Counted from the stretch's first letter, positions 40,568-51,066 are shown. The stretch is DNA of 64,000 nucleotides from Allohahella sp002354735 (GCF_047946665.1 NZ_CP172312.1:806001-870000), one strand, 5' to 3'. The notes: a model not told the origin generated them from the sequence alone. A program made the numbers and translations.

Positions 40568-41563
40568 TTAGGCGGCCTGTTGTTCAGTGTAGTGCACTTT
40601 GGCCACCAGCCACTGGAGCAGATCGTCGAATACTTCCTGACGATTGGTTTCATTGAGCATCTCGTGGCGCCCATGGCGATACAGTCTGGTGCTCACATCA
40701 TCAGAGGTCTTGCTGCGCAGCAGACGGCCCAGCGCAAGCACGCCCTTGCCGTGATTGCCGACAGGATCGTCATCGCCGGCGAACAGCAGGTAAGGTATTG
40801 CTGGCATCCGCGCCACATTGGCCGGTGTGGAAATGGCCTGAAGGCCACTCAGGAAGTCCAGCCAGAGCTGCGTAGTACCGACCTGGCCGCAGTAGGGGTC
40901 ATTGAGGTAGTCACTGACCGTCTCAGGGTCACGCGAAAGCCAGTCATGATCCGTGTTAGGCTGCTCGATATGCTTGTTGAAGTGTCCGAAAGACAAGTGG
41001 TGCAGCAGAGGATTGGGCTTGCGCAGACCAAAGATGACTCTGGAGCCGCGGGCCGCGACCTTGCCGAGACTCAAACGGCTCTGATCGCTCAGGTTGCTGC
41101 CCGAGAAAATGGCCGCCTTGACCGGTAGCCGACGGTTCATGAGTGCCGCCTGGGCAATGAAGCTGCCCATGCTGTGGCCCAGCAGCACAATGGGGACGCC
41201 TGGATGTCGCAGCGCCGCCGCTTCTATGACCTGAGCCAGATCCTGCCAGACCTTTTTCCAGCCATCCTTGTCAGCGTAATGCCCCAGATGTGTGGCGAAC
41301 GGCCCGTGACCACGATGGTCATGGCAGATAGTCATGAAGCCATGACGGCCGAGAAACTGGCCGAGTGGTGCGTAACGCCGGCTATGTTCTGCCATGCCGT
41401 GGCTAACCACAACGATGGCGCGTGGGCGGCTGCATACGGTAGGCTGGACGTCAGTCTCTGCCGACCAATAGCGAATTCGAATTATATGTGCGTCATCGGC
41501 CTTGATAGTGCAAAGTTGTTCAGTGTCCATTTTCATATTCTTGTTCATGTCTATTCCTGACAT
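40568..41563 (-). CDS. Alpha/beta hydrolase, monoacylglycerol-lipase-like
   Basis: The 331-residue protein carries the serine-hydrolase elbow GHSMGS, an oxyanion-side SHGMAEHSRRY, the DHRGHG segment and a C-terminal GRHEMLNE with the catalytic His. This is the pattern of monoacylglycerol lipase/lysophospholipase-type enzymes (Pfam Hydrolase_4). No signal peptide is seen, so it is probably cytoplasmic. The substrate is not certain. It is divergent from hrpA. Confidence 0.9.
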   Translation of the reverse strand: MSGIDMNKNMKMDTEQLCTIKADDAHIIRIRYWSAETDVQPTVCSRPRAIVVVSHGMAEHSRRYAPLGQFLGRHGFMTICHDHRGHGPFATHLGHYADKDGWKKVWQDLAQVIEAAALRHPGVPIVLLGHSMGSFIAQAALMNRRLPVKAAIFSGSNLSDQSRLSLGKVAARGSRVIFGLRKPNPLLHHLSFGHFNKHIEQPNTDHDWLSRDPETVSDYLNDPYCGQVGTTQLWLDFLSGLQAISTPANVARMPAIPYLLFAGDDDPVGNHGKGVLALGRLLRSKTSDDVSTRLYRHGRHEMLNETNRQEVFDDLLQWLVAKVHYTEQQAA

Positions 41564-41598
41564 ATCGACTCATGCAGCAGGCTATTTCCTTCCTCTGT

Positions 41599-41604
41599 TA
41601 TAAT
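41599..41604 (+). promoter_or_regulatory. -10 box of the hrpA promoter
   Basis: A perfect TATAAT lies 47 bases before the chosen hrpA ATG. No convincing -35 was found 17 bases upstream. The predicted start, near 41611, favours the ATG at 41651 over the TTG at 41615. Confidence 0.45.
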
Positions 41605-41650
41605 CAATAGCTCTTTGAGAGTTCTGCCAAAAGTGCACGTAGAAAACACC

Positions 41651-44600
41651 ATGACAGACCCGCAGGCTGCTGATAGCAGCCAGTTCGACATCGTTTATCC
41701 TCCCGAACTTCCGATCAGCGAACACGCGCCGACTATCATCGAAGCCATTCGATCGAATCAGGTGCTTGTGCTGGCCGGCGAGACCGGTTCTGGAAAAACT
41801 ACACAGCTCCCGAAGATGTGTCTGCAGGCAGGGCTTGGCCGCGCGGGTAAGATTGCGCATACCCAGCCACGAAGGCTGGCGGCACGGGCACTGTCGTCCA
41901 GGATAGCGGCTGAGCTGACCGCATCGGGTGCGCCCGAAGGGCTGGTGAGTTACCAGATCCGCTTTGAGGATACCTCGGGACCCGAGACCCGGGTGAAGGT
42001 CATGACGGACGGCATTCTGCTGGCCGAGACTCGACGGGACAAGTGGCTACGGGCCTACGACACGATCATTATCGACGAAGCCCATGAGCGCTCACTCAAC
42101 ATCGACTTTCTGCTGGGCTATCTCAAGCGGGTGCTGGCGAAGCGTCCGGAACTGAAGCTGATCATCACCTCAGCAACCATCGACGTCTCGCGCTTCTCGA
42201 AGCATTTCAACGATGCCCCCGTGATCGAAGTAAGTGGCCGCACCTTTCCGGTGGAGGTCGTATATCGGCCACTGGGTGAGCTCGAGCTGACGGATGCCAT
42301 TGGGGAGTGCCTGGAGCTTACACGAGCACATGAGCGTGAAGCCGGTGCCAGTGCAGGTGATTTCCTGGTCTTCATGGTCGGTGAGCGAGAGATTCGGGAA
42401 ACAGCCAATGCACTGCGTAAGCGTTTCCCTGATGAGCTTGACGTGCTGCCTCTATATTCACGCTTGAGCAGCAGCGAGCAGAACAGGATATTCAACGTCA
42501 AATCAGGCGGCAGGCGGCGAATCATATTGGCGACCAATGTTGCCGAAACATCGATTACCGTACCCGGTATTCGCTATGTCATCGATCCTGGCCTCGTCAG
42601 GATCAGCCGTTACTCATTCCGTAACAAGATACAGCAATTGCCCATAGAGCCCGTTTCCAAGGCCAGCGCGAATCAGCGGAAAGGTCGTTGCGGACGGGTC
42701 GCGCCAGGCATCTGTTTCCGACTCTATGATGAGGAGGCGTTCGAGACGCGACCGGATTTCACCGAGCCGGAGCTGCTGCGAACCAATCTCGCGTCCGTCA
42801 TTCTGCAGATGCTGGATCTGAAACTGGGTGACATCGAGCACTTTCCCTTCCTGCAGGCGCCAGCTTCCAAGCTCATCAATGACGGCTATAAGCTGCTACA
42901 CGAGCTGAACGCGGTTGATGCCAAGCGTCATATCACCCCGATCGGGCGTCAGCTCGCTGTATTTCCCACAGATCCGCGCTTTGGCCGCATGCTTCTGGCC
43001 GCTGCCGAGAATGCTGTGCTGCCTGAGATGCTCATCATTACCTCGATGCTCTCAATCCAGGATCCGCGGGAGCGGCCGCTGGAGAAACGGCAGCAGGCTG
43101 ATGAGATGCATGCCCGCTTTGCCGACGACCAATCTGATTTTCTTTCGATATTGAAGCTGTGGGATGACTATGAGGCTCAGCGGCAGGCTCTCTCCGGCAA
43201 TCAACTCAAGAGCTATGCCAAGCAGGGCTTTCTGTCCTTCATGCGCATGCGTGAATGGCGCGAGATTCATCGGCAGCTCAGTCTGCAGTGCCATCGGCTC
43301 GGTTTCAGGCGAACTCAGCGCGCACTGCCCGCGGATGTCGCCGCCCCGCCTGCTGCAGAACCGTCCGCCAATGTGAACAGGCACTCGACCGCGCAGCCGT
43401 CCGCACAGTCGGACGACGCTACCACCGGTCAGACACTGAGCTACGAACGCCTGCACCAGTCATTGCTCTCAGGCCTCTTCATGCAGACAGGCGCGCTGCT
43501 CGAGATCAAGCCAACAACGAACGAACGCAAGTCTCGTGACGGCGCAGCAGGCGATCAGCGGATACCTCTCCGGCAGCAGAAGGGCGCCTATGAGGGCCCG
43601 CGAAACAGGGTCTTCTTCATTGCGCCCGGGACCCGCTTAAGGCGGAAGCAGCCGAAATGGATCATGGCGGCAGAACTCACCGAGACCAGCCGCGTGTTTG
43701 CGCGCATGGTCGCGCGTATCCAGCCGGAATGGATCGAAGCCGCGGCGGACCATGTGCTCAAGGATCAATATCTCGAGCCGTACTGGTCCACTAGCCGGGG
43801 CGAGGCGCTCGCTTCATTGCAGCGTAGTCTGTACGGTCTCATCGTGGTACCGGGCCGGGCGGTCGGGTACAGCGCCATCGACCCGATATTCAGTCGCGAG
43901 CTGATGCTGCGTGAAGGCCTCATTGCACCGGCCTATTCGCCTGAACTCAGCACTCAACAGGCGCTGACACAGACGCCGAAGGCGAGGAAGGGGTCGGCCA
44001 GGCGGACGCGCAAGAATATGCAGGCCAAACTGCTGCAGCTGCCATTCGTGGCTGCGAACATGAAGATGCTCGAAGATGTCGATGCGCTTGAAGCCCGCTT
44101 GCGGCGGCGGGACCTTCTGGTAAGCGAAGATGAGCTGTACAGTTTCTACGACAGTCGAATTCCCGCAAACGTTACTCGTGTCGCTGATCTGCTTGTCTGG
44201 TACAGGAGCCTCGATCAGGCTGCGCAGCAGCGTCTCGAGCTGACGAAGGCTGACGTGATGCATACCACGGTCGGCGACGATCTCCTCAACGCGTTTCCTG
44301 ATCGCTTCGATTGGGATGGCATGCAGCTTGGGCTGCGCTACGAGTTCAAGCCGGGCGAAGCCAATGACGGCATCACGCTGAACGTGCCGCTGCCAGCGCT
44401 GACCCAGCTGCCGGCGAATCGCCTGGAATGGCTGGTGCCTGGCCTGCTGCAGGAAAAAATCGCGCTGTTATTGAAAGGTTTGCCGAAACAGTGGCGGCGC
44501 CACTTCGTACCGGTGCCGGAAACTGCGGCGAAAGCGGCAGCGGAGATGACCACCCGCCATTTGCCACTGCGCGAGGCGCTGAGCCTCTACCTGAAGCGAC

Positions 44601-45676
44601 TCACCGGTGTGGATGTGCCCGCAGAACACTGGCCGCCGGAATCGGCCTTGCCAGAATATTTGCGTATCCATATCGAGGCGCTCGACGAGCAGGGGCGCTC
44701 ACTGGCTCAGGGTCACGACGTGCATGAGTTGCGCCAGCGGCTGGAAGACAAGTTATCGGCAAGCGCTTGGGCGGAGCAGGACAATACCTTTCAGAAAGTC
44801 GAAGGCATTACGGAGTGGAACTTCGGCCCGCTGCAAGCATCGATGCAGACGGAGCGGGCAGGCCTGGTTATCGAGGTCTACCCCTTCCTCGCCGATCGGA
44901 AAGACAGTGTCACCCTGGATGTGCATCTTGATCGAACAGAAGCCGCGGCGCTTACCCGTCAGGGGCTCGCCCGATTGTTTCTGCTTCGAATGCCGGGTCG
45001 GCCCGGTGATGCGGTCAGCGGGCTCAAGTCATGGCGCTCGGTCGCCCTGCTATACAGCACGATCGGTCAGGCCCGGGATCTTCTGGACGACCTCCTGATT
45101 CTCAGTGCCATCAGGAGTTTCGGACTTGAACAGGAAAAGGACTTTCCGCGTGATGCGGCTGCATTTTCCCAGCGGCTGAAGACGCACGCCAGGCACTTTG
45201 CTGCAGAGGCGAAGGCACTGGCGGAATTGCTCGAACAGATTCTGCAGCTGCATCATGATATCCAGAAGCAACTGATGGGCAAAACCACGCTGGCCGTCGC
45301 GCTATACCAGAGTGAGCTCAAGGCTCATCTGGCACAACTTGTGTATCAGGGCTTTTTGTTGAATACTCCTTATGAATGGCTTCGGGAGTTCCCCAGATAC
45401 CTGACAGCCGCCGCTGTACGTCTGGAAAAGATGCCCCGCAATGTTCCCAATGAACGTCTTTTTCAGGATTTCATGTCGCGGGAATGGTCCGCTTATACGG
45501 CGCTTCGCGATAAATTCAGGCTCGAAGGCCGTCGCAGTGAAGCGCTTGATCAGCTACGCTGGATGTTTGAGGAATACCGAGTTTCCTACTTCGCGCAGAC
45601 ACTAGGTACCCGGGTGAAGGTTTCGGACAAGAAAATCCGCAGCCAGTTTGCACAGGTCCGTGAAGCAGCTGGCTGA
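41651..45676 (+). CDS. hrpA: ATP-dependent RNA helicase HrpA
   Basis: HrpA is a DEAH-box RNA helicase linked to mRNA processing and rescue of stalled ribosomes. The product, 1341 residues from ATG 41651 (E. coli HrpA 1300), has Walker A GETGSGKTT, the DEAH box IIDEAHERSLN, SAT, and the motif VI region QRKGRCGR, followed by the OB-fold and the long DUF3418 C-terminal domain. A TTG at 41615 could extend the N-terminus by 12 residues. No frameshift was seen. It stands as its own unit. Confidence 0.96.
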   Translation: MTDPQAADSSQFDIVYPPELPISEHAPTIIEAIRSNQVLVLAGETGSGKTTQLPKMCLQAGLGRAGKIAHTQPRRLAARALSSRIAAELTASGAPEGLVSYQIRFEDTSGPETRVKVMTDGILLAETRRDKWLRAYDTIIIDEAHERSLNIDFLLGYLKRVLAKRPELKLIITSATIDVSRFSKHFNDAPVIEVSGRTFPVEVVYRPLGELELTDAIGECLELTRAHEREAGASAGDFLVFMVGEREIRETANALRKRFPDELDVLPLYSRLSSSEQNRIFNVKSGGRRRIILATNVAETSITVPGIRYVIDPGLVRISRYSFRNKIQQLPIEPVSKASANQRKGRCGRVAPGICFRLYDEEAFETRPDFTEPELLRTNLASVILQMLDLKLGDIEHFPFLQAPASKLINDGYKLLHELNAVDAKRHITPIGRQLAVFPTDPRFGRMLLAAAENAVLPEMLIITSMLSIQDPRERPLEKRQQADEMHARFADDQSDFLSILKLWDDYEAQRQALSGNQLKSYAKQGFLSFMRMREWREIHRQLSLQCHRLGFRRTQRALPADVAAPPAAEPSANVNRHSTAQPSAQSDDATTGQTLSYERLHQSLLSGLFMQTGALLEIKPTTNERKSRDGAAGDQRIPLRQQKGAYEGPRNRVFFIAPGTRLRRKQPKWIMAAELTETSRVFARMVARIQPEWIEAAADHVLKDQYLEPYWSTSRGEALASLQRSLYGLIVVPGRAVGYSAIDPIFSRELMLREGLIAPAYSPELSTQQALTQTPKARKGSARRTRKNMQAKLLQLPFVAANMKMLEDVDALEARLRRRDLLVSEDELYSFYDSRIPANVTRVADLLVWYRSLDQAAQQRLELTKADVMHTTVGDDLLNAFPDRFDWDGMQLGLRYEFKPGEANDGITLNVPLPALTQLPANRLEWLVPGLLQEKIALLLKGLPKQWRRHFVPVPETAAKAAAEMTTRHLPLREALSLYLKRLTGVDVPAEHWPPESALPEYLRIHIEALDEQGRSLAQGHDVHELRQRLEDKLSASAWAEQDNTFQKVEGITEWNFGPLQASMQTERAGLVIEVYPFLADRKDSVTLDVHLDRTEAAALTRQGLARLFLLRMPGRPGDAVSGLKSWRSVALLYSTIGQARDLLDDLLILSAIRSFGLEQEKDFPRDAAAFSQRLKTHARHFAAEAKALAELLEQILQLHHDIQKQLMGKTTLAVALYQSELKAHLAQLVYQGFLLNTPYEWLREFPRYLTAAAVRLEKMPRNVPNERLFQDFMSREWSAYTALRDKFRLEGRRSEALDQLRWMFEEYRVSYFAQTLGTRVKVSDKKIRSQFAQVREAAG

Positions 45677-45749
45677 ATCTGCCTGCCGCTGAAGCTGTCG
45701 CCCAGTGCGGAGATCTTCAGCTGGTATCGACTGATACAAGAGAGATTAA

Positions 45750-46871
45750 GTGAAACACGCAATCATTACCGGAACAGGTCTCTATACGCCGCCGTACTCG
45801 ATCAGTAACGACGAGCTCGTCTCGGCGTTCAACGCGTTTGTGCAGGCTTTCAACGACGAGCATGCCGCGGCGATAGCCGAAGGCGAGGTTCAGCCACTGC
45901 AACCGTCGTCGACCGAATTCATCGTCAAGGCATCCGGCATTCACAGCCGTTACGTGGTTGCGAGAGAGGGCATACTTGATCCGAAACGCATGCGGCCTTA
46001 TTTGCCCGAGCGCAGTAACGAAGCGCCGAGCATTCAGTGTGAGATGTCGGTGGCTGCCATCAACGAGGCGCTCGAGCGGGCAGGGCGGCGTATCGACGAA
46101 ATCGATGGCTTGATTGTGGCCTGTTCGAATCTGCAGCGACCCTACCCCGCGGTTTCAATAGAAGTCCAGGCAGCGATGGGTATGCAGGGCTTCGCCTATG
46201 ACATGAACGTAGCCTGTTCCTCTGCCACTTTCGGCATCCAAGCTGCGGCGAATGCGGTTCGTCTCGGTGAAGCGAAGGCGGTTCTGGTCGTCAGTCCGGA
46301 GATCTGCAGCGCTCACCTCAATTTCAAGGATCGCGACAGCCACTTCATCTTCGGCGATGCCTGCACGGCGGTGGTCGTCGAGGCCGAAGCTTCGCCAAAA
46401 GCGAAGAAGACTTTCGATATCGTGGGCACGCGCCTGGTCACCCAGTATTCTAATAACATTCGCAATAACTTCGGCTTTCTCAACCGCCTGGACGAATCGG
46501 GCGAGGGCAAGCCAGACAAGCTGTTCGTGCAGAACGGCAGGAAGGTTTTCAAGGAGGTCGTCCCTCTGGTGTCGGATCTGATTATCAGGCATCTGAATGA
46601 CAACGACATCGAAGTCGGCAAAGTCCGGAGAATGTGGTTGCATCAGGCTAATCTGAACATGAATCTGCTCATCAGCCGGAAAGTACTCGGGCGCGAGGCC
46701 AGTGCCGAGGAGTCACCGACCATCCTTGATACCTACGCCAATACGAGCTCTGCAGGCTCGATCATTGCCTTCCACAAGTATCACCATGATCTCGGTCAGG
46801 GCGACGTGGGGGTCATCTGTTCTTTCGGGGCAGGTTATTCGGCAGGCAGTGTCATTGTCCGTGTTCGCTGA
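45750..46871 (+). CDS. 3-oxoacyl-ACP synthase III-like condensing enzyme
   Basis: The 373-residue enzyme has the KAS III triad: Cys156 in NVACSSAT, His298 in LHQANLN, and Asn331 in YANTSSAGS. It condenses an acyl-CoA starter with malonyl-ACP, starting fatty-acid or related synthesis. Near 60 residues from residue 25 are an insertion compared with FabH (about 317), typical of the longer FabH-like group. The start is GTG 45750 after an AGAGAG ribosome site. mlaA follows one base after the stop. Confidence 0.88.
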   Translation: MKHAIITGTGLYTPPYSISNDELVSAFNAFVQAFNDEHAAAIAEGEVQPLQPSSTEFIVKASGIHSRYVVAREGILDPKRMRPYLPERSNEAPSIQCEMSVAAINEALERAGRRIDEIDGLIVACSNLQRPYPAVSIEVQAAMGMQGFAYDMNVACSSATFGIQAAANAVRLGEAKAVLVVSPEICSAHLNFKDRDSHFIFGDACTAVVVEAEASPKAKKTFDIVGTRLVTQYSNNIRNNFGFLNRLDESGEGKPDKLFVQNGRKVFKEVVPLVSDLIIRHLNDNDIEVGKVRRMWLHQANLNMNLLISRKVLGREASAEESPTILDTYANTSSAGSIIAFHKYHHDLGQGDVGVICSFGAGYSAGSVIVRVR

Positions 46872-46872
46872 G

Positions 46873-47667
46873 ATGCCAACGGCCCATAGCCAGGTCAAGC
46901 GGTCTGCTCGCGCGCTCTGGATTCTGCTTGCGCTACTTGCCACGCCCGCCATGGCGCTGGAGACGGGTGAGGCAGCCACCATTGCGAATGAAGCAGCGAC
47001 CGAAGCCGATGTCACCCAGCGTGACTACAGCAGGCCCCAACATCCGCAGGATCCCTGGGAGTCCTTCAACCGGCCTGTCTATCGTTTCAACAACTTTCTC
47101 GATACCTGGTTCCTGCGGCCTGTCGCTTCGGGCTATCGCAAGATCACCCCTGAAGTCGTTGATCGATCGGTAACCAACTTCTTTCGTAATGTCGGCGATG
47201 TCGTGTCGCTGGCCAACGCGGCGCTGCAGCTCAAGCATCGCAGGGCCGCTCAGACCGCTTCACGTCTGATGTTCAATACCACTTTCGGTGTGGCTGGCCT
47301 GTTCGATGTGGCGACGGGATGGGGTCTGCCGCGTCAGAAGGAGGATTTCGGACAGACACTGGTCTTCTGGGGCGTGCCCGAGGGCAATTACCTGATGCTG
47401 CCCGTGCTGGGCCCTGCGACAGTGACGGATGCGATTGGTGCAGTGCCGGACGGCTTCATCAATCCGGTGAACATGCTTGGCGAACCTGAAGTTTACTTCG
47501 CCAACTTCCTCGAAGTCGTTGACCAGCGTGCGGATGTCATTCCCGGCGAGCACCTCATTGTGGGCGATGAATATATCTTCATTCGCAATGCCTATCTCCA
47601 GCAGCGAAACTACCTTATCAACGATGGTCAGGTGGTAAATGACCCCTTTCTTGACGACGACTTCTAA
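46873..47667 (+). CDS. mlaA: MlaA/VacJ phospholipid-retention protein without lipobox
   Basis: MlaA removes phospholipids from the outer leaflet of the outer membrane and passes them to the MlaC-MlaFEDB route. The 264-residue product has the family core DPWESFNRPVYRFNNFLD, the GLFDVATGWGLPRQKEDFGQTL segment and GNYLMLPVLGP. The start ATG 46873 lies one base after the upstream stop; the longer frame runs into that gene. The signal ends in TPAMA and contains no Cys, so the usual lipobox is absent and the protein appears soluble or otherwise anchored. Other mla genes are not nearby. Confidence 0.9.
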   Translation: MPTAHSQVKRSARALWILLALLATPAMALETGEAATIANEAATEADVTQRDYSRPQHPQDPWESFNRPVYRFNNFLDTWFLRPVASGYRKITPEVVDRSVTNFFRNVGDVVSLANAALQLKHRRAAQTASRLMFNTTFGVAGLFDVATGWGLPRQKEDFGQTLVFWGVPEGNYLMLPVLGPATVTDAIGAVPDGFINPVNMLGEPEVYFANFLEVVDQRADVIPGEHLIVGDEYIFIRNAYLQQRNYLINDGQVVNDPFLDDDF

Positions 47668-47757
47668 GGCGTCACCTCGGCCCGCTTACTAGCCAGACGG
47701 GCCAGCCTGGACTAGCTTGAACAGAGGACTGAAGACACCCAGCAGGGATTATCGAGC

Positions 47758-49257
47758 ATGAGCGCATTTCGCAGTCGAAGAAAAAAACATCGTGAAGCCA
47801 TGGCCAACGCGACCAACTATCAGAGCTGGCGCGAGGCTGCTCTCGAGCTCGATTATATTGAAGGCAATATGGAGTGGAAGGAGTCTTTCGCCTCCGATCT
47901 CTACAACTATGAACTCATCTACGAGCGCATCACCGCGCTCAAGACCAGCTTTGAACGGCGTGATTACGATGCACTTCTGCGCCATCTCAGGGAAGGGCAG
48001 CATCACGATCTCGGCAACATGGGGAGTGCGCAGCTTTATACGCGCTCTCACGTCGGCACCAAGCATCTCATCGAAGAGTACATAGGCCAGGTCTGCCTGA
48101 TACTTCAACATCTGCGCGAAACTGACATTCCACAGCTGCCATTGCGCGAAAAATACGACTTCTTCAAGGATATGGCGCTCAGTTACGGCCGACCAGCCTT
48201 GTTGCTGAGCGGGGGTGCCACCCTCGGTCTGTTCCACCTGGGCGTAGTAAAGGCCCTGTGGGAGCGCGGACTACTGCCACAGGTCATCGCCGGTAGCAGT
48301 GTTGGCAGCATCATCGCAGCCATGCTGGGCACACATACCGATGATGAAATTCCGGAGATGCTGCTGCCTCATCGGCACAATCTCAAGGCCTGGCGCTTTA
48401 TGGGTCTGCTGCATGGTCTGCGGGGAGGTGGCTTCATGGATGTGCGGGAGCTGGAACGCTGCCTGCGAGCCAACATTGGAGAATACAGTTTCCTCGAGGC
48501 CTTTCAGCGCACCAACCGCAGTATCAATATATCAGTCTCGCCGACGGCACAGCATCAGAAGGAGCGGCTGCTGTGCGGCTATACCTCGCCGTATCTTTTC
48601 GTCTGGAGCGCAGCATTGGCTTCTTCAGCGGTGCCTATCATCTTTCCGCCAGTCAAGCTGATGAAGAAGGACCAGTTTGGTAACGCGGTGCCTTTCATGC
48701 CCAAGCTGCGCTGGGTCGACGGCTCCGTGGTCAGCGACCTGCCGGTCGAACGGCTCATGCACCTGTACGACGTCAATTTCTCGATAGTGAGCCAGACCAA
48801 CCCCCACATCGTGCCGTTTCTCAATAACGACCTGCCGGATGGCGGCAAGACCAGTCTGTCTTCGATACCCATGCGGGTGATCAGGGCTGAGATGGAGTTC
48901 CACGGCAAGGGGCTTTTCGATTACCTGCGGACCAATCTCAGTTCCAGTGTCATGCGTCAGGCTAGCGGCCAGATCTACAATATCCTTGCCCAGCAGTACT
49001 TTGGCGACGTGACCATTTCGCCACGCTATACCTGGTGGCACTATGCGCAGTTATTCAGGAACCCGGCGCCTGATGTGGTGCGACGGCTCACCCTCGAAGG
49101 TGAGCGCGCTACCTGGCCAAAAATATCCATGATTGCCACGCATGCCAAGATCTCGCAGATGCTTGAGAAGAGTATCGTTGAACTCAAGGAGCGGCTGCGT
49201 GGGCAGCGTGCGGAGTTGTCGGTTGTCGGTGAATCTTCAGTAGGGAAAGCATCCTGA
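47758..49257 (+). CDS. Patatin-like phospholipase with DUF3336-type N-terminus
   Basis: The 499-residue protein has a helical N-terminal region (about 1-140, DUF3336 type) and a patatin domain. The oxyanion loop is GGATLGLFHLG, the nucleophile elbow AGSSVGS, and the dyad Asp is in WVDGSVVSD. Such enzymes hydrolyse acyl-glycerols or phospholipids. No signal peptide is visible. It is followed three bases later by the gspA-like gene, which may share its transcript. Confidence 0.88.
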   Translation: MSAFRSRRKKHREAMANATNYQSWREAALELDYIEGNMEWKESFASDLYNYELIYERITALKTSFERRDYDALLRHLREGQHHDLGNMGSAQLYTRSHVGTKHLIEEYIGQVCLILQHLRETDIPQLPLREKYDFFKDMALSYGRPALLLSGGATLGLFHLGVVKALWERGLLPQVIAGSSVGSIIAAMLGTHTDDEIPEMLLPHRHNLKAWRFMGLLHGLRGGGFMDVRELERCLRANIGEYSFLEAFQRTNRSINISVSPTAQHQKERLLCGYTSPYLFVWSAALASSAVPIIFPPVKLMKKDQFGNAVPFMPKLRWVDGSVVSDLPVERLMHLYDVNFSIVSQTNPHIVPFLNNDLPDGGKTSLSSIPMRVIRAEMEFHGKGLFDYLRTNLSSSVMRQASGQIYNILAQQYFGDVTISPRYTWWHYAQLFRNPAPDVVRRLTLEGERATWPKISMIATHAKISQMLEKSIVELKERLRGQRAELSVVGESSVGKAS

Positions 49258-49260
49258 TCC

Positions 49261-51057
49261 ATGTATGAAGCCTTCTATGGTTTGCATGAGGCGCCGTTTT
49301 CGATAGCGCCTGATCCGCGGTATCTGTACATGAGTCAGCGCCACCGCGAAGCTCTGGCGCATTTACTCTTCAGTCTACAGCGTGAGGAAGGCGGGTTCGT
49401 ATTGCTTACCGGCGAGGTAGGCACTGGCAAGACCACAATCTGTCGCAGCTTTCTGGAAAAGGTGCCTGAGCGGACTGACGTTGCATTCATCGTGCACCCG
49501 CGGCTGACTGCGCGGGAGCTGCTGGCGACGATTTGTGATGAGCTGGAGATTCGCTACCCGTCCGGATCGTCAATCAAGATTCTGGTCGATGAACTCAATC
49601 ACCATCTGCTCGACCGTCACGCGACGGGACGTCACACCGTCATCATCATCGATGAAGCGCAGAACCTCTCCATCGACGTGCTCGAGCAATTGCGCTTACT
49701 GACGAACCTGGAAACCAGCAGCAAGAAGCTCATTCAGATCATACTGCTCGGCCAGCCTGAACTCCGTGAGATTCTTCAGCGTGAGGAACTTCGGCAGCTC
49801 TCGCAGCGTATCACCGCCCGCTATCATCTCGAGGCCTTGAGTCTCAATGATCTCCACGGTTACCTGCGTTATCGGCTGTCAGTGGCTGGTTTGCGGGAGA
49901 CGATGTTTACCGACAAGGCGGTGAAGTCGCTGTACAAGCTCTCGAAGGGTATACCCCGACTCGTCAACCTGATCTGTGACCGGGCGCTGCTGGGTGCGTA
50001 CAGCATGAATGAGCCGAAGGTCGGTCCGGAGTATATCAAGAGTGCTGCGAAGGAAATCGGTCTGTTCGAGCGCAAACGCAGAAATACCGGTCACATCGCT
50101 GGACAGTGGTGGTATCGCGGTAGCCTCATCGGACTCGCGGCCGGCTTCTTCGTTCTGGCGCTCATCACGCTCCAGGGGCCGCCCGAACAGACCATAGATA
50201 CTGCAGCCGGGTCATCAGTTGGTATTCCGGACCTGCTGCGTATGGGAGGAAGCGCGACGCCTGCCAATGATCAGCTGGCCGATCCCATGGCTACGGCGGC
50301 CACGGCTACGGAGGCAGCGGCTACGAAGGCTACAGTAACAGAGACCGACGAGACGCCACCGACAGAAGCCCTGCGACCAGTCCTGGCACCACCTGTGGTG
50401 ATTGGTGAATACGAGCCGGCTGACGATAACAAACTACGTGCCTATGCGGCCTTGCTCGCAGCTTGGCGCATCGATGAAAAGCCCGATCGTGGACTTTTGG
50501 TCTGTGATTTCGTGAGCCGCTATGGTCTCGCCTGTCTGCACCGCGAGGGCAATTGGCGCAGCCTTACACGCCTCGACAGGCCCGCAGTCTTGCGGGTGCG
50601 CAACGACGACGGCAAGCTGTTTTTCATCACACTGGTCGGCTACGACGCCAGTAATGATAGCGTCAGTGTCGTGCTGGACGACGAAGTGTTCGACCTGCAA
50701 CAGGAAGCAATCGACCGGTACTGGGACGGTGTCTATTCTGTCGTGTGGAAGCAACCACCGTACATGAGCATGACACCCGCCATGGCTGGCTACGAGGACG
50801 AGGCCAGCTGGCTTGATCGCATGCTCAAGCTGGCGTTCGAGCGCTATCGCCAGAACACCGATGAGCCAGAGATGAGCAGCGTCGAATTCGCCGCACTCGA
50901 TCTGAAAGCCAAGGTCGTGTGGTTCCAGCGGCAGGCGGGCATTCTGGCAGATGGCTTGCCCGGTGCCATAACACTCATTACGCTGAACAACTGGACAGGT
51001 TCGGATGCACCCAGACTGGTGTATGATCCTGAACCAGTTGACCTACAGCAGAATTAG
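49261..51057 (+). CDS. gspA: GspA/ExeA-like AAA+ ATPase with periplasmic peptidoglycan-binding region
   Basis: The 598-residue protein begins MYEAFYGLHEAPFSIAPDP, typical of ExeA. Walker A GEVGTGKTT and Walker B VIIIDEAQN are intact, then a single membrane helix (about 288-305). The periplasmic part holds a C39-peptidase-like fold (about 390-490, without a clear catalytic Cys-His set) and a PG_binding_1 domain at the end (VVWFQRQAGILADGLPG). With GspB it helps assemble the type II secretin across peptidoglycan. gspB starts nine bases on. Confidence 0.92.
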   Translation: MYEAFYGLHEAPFSIAPDPRYLYMSQRHREALAHLLFSLQREEGGFVLLTGEVGTGKTTICRSFLEKVPERTDVAFIVHPRLTARELLATICDELEIRYPSGSSIKILVDELNHHLLDRHATGRHTVIIIDEAQNLSIDVLEQLRLLTNLETSSKKLIQIILLGQPELREILQREELRQLSQRITARYHLEALSLNDLHGYLRYRLSVAGLRETMFTDKAVKSLYKLSKGIPRLVNLICDRALLGAYSMNEPKVGPEYIKSAAKEIGLFERKRRNTGHIAGQWWYRGSLIGLAAGFFVLALITLQGPPEQTIDTAAGSSVGIPDLLRMGGSATPANDQLADPMATAATATEAAATKATVTETDETPPTEALRPVLAPPVVIGEYEPADDNKLRAYAALLAAWRIDEKPDRGLLVCDFVSRYGLACLHREGNWRSLTRLDRPAVLRVRNDDGKLFFITLVGYDASNDSVSVVLDDEVFDLQQEAIDRYWDGVYSVVWKQPPYMSMTPAMAGYEDEASWLDRMLKLAFERYRQNTDEPEMSSVEFAALDLKAKVVWFQRQAGILADGLPGAITLITLNNWTGSDAPRLVYDPEPVDLQQN

Positions 51058-51066
51058 ACTAGGCCC

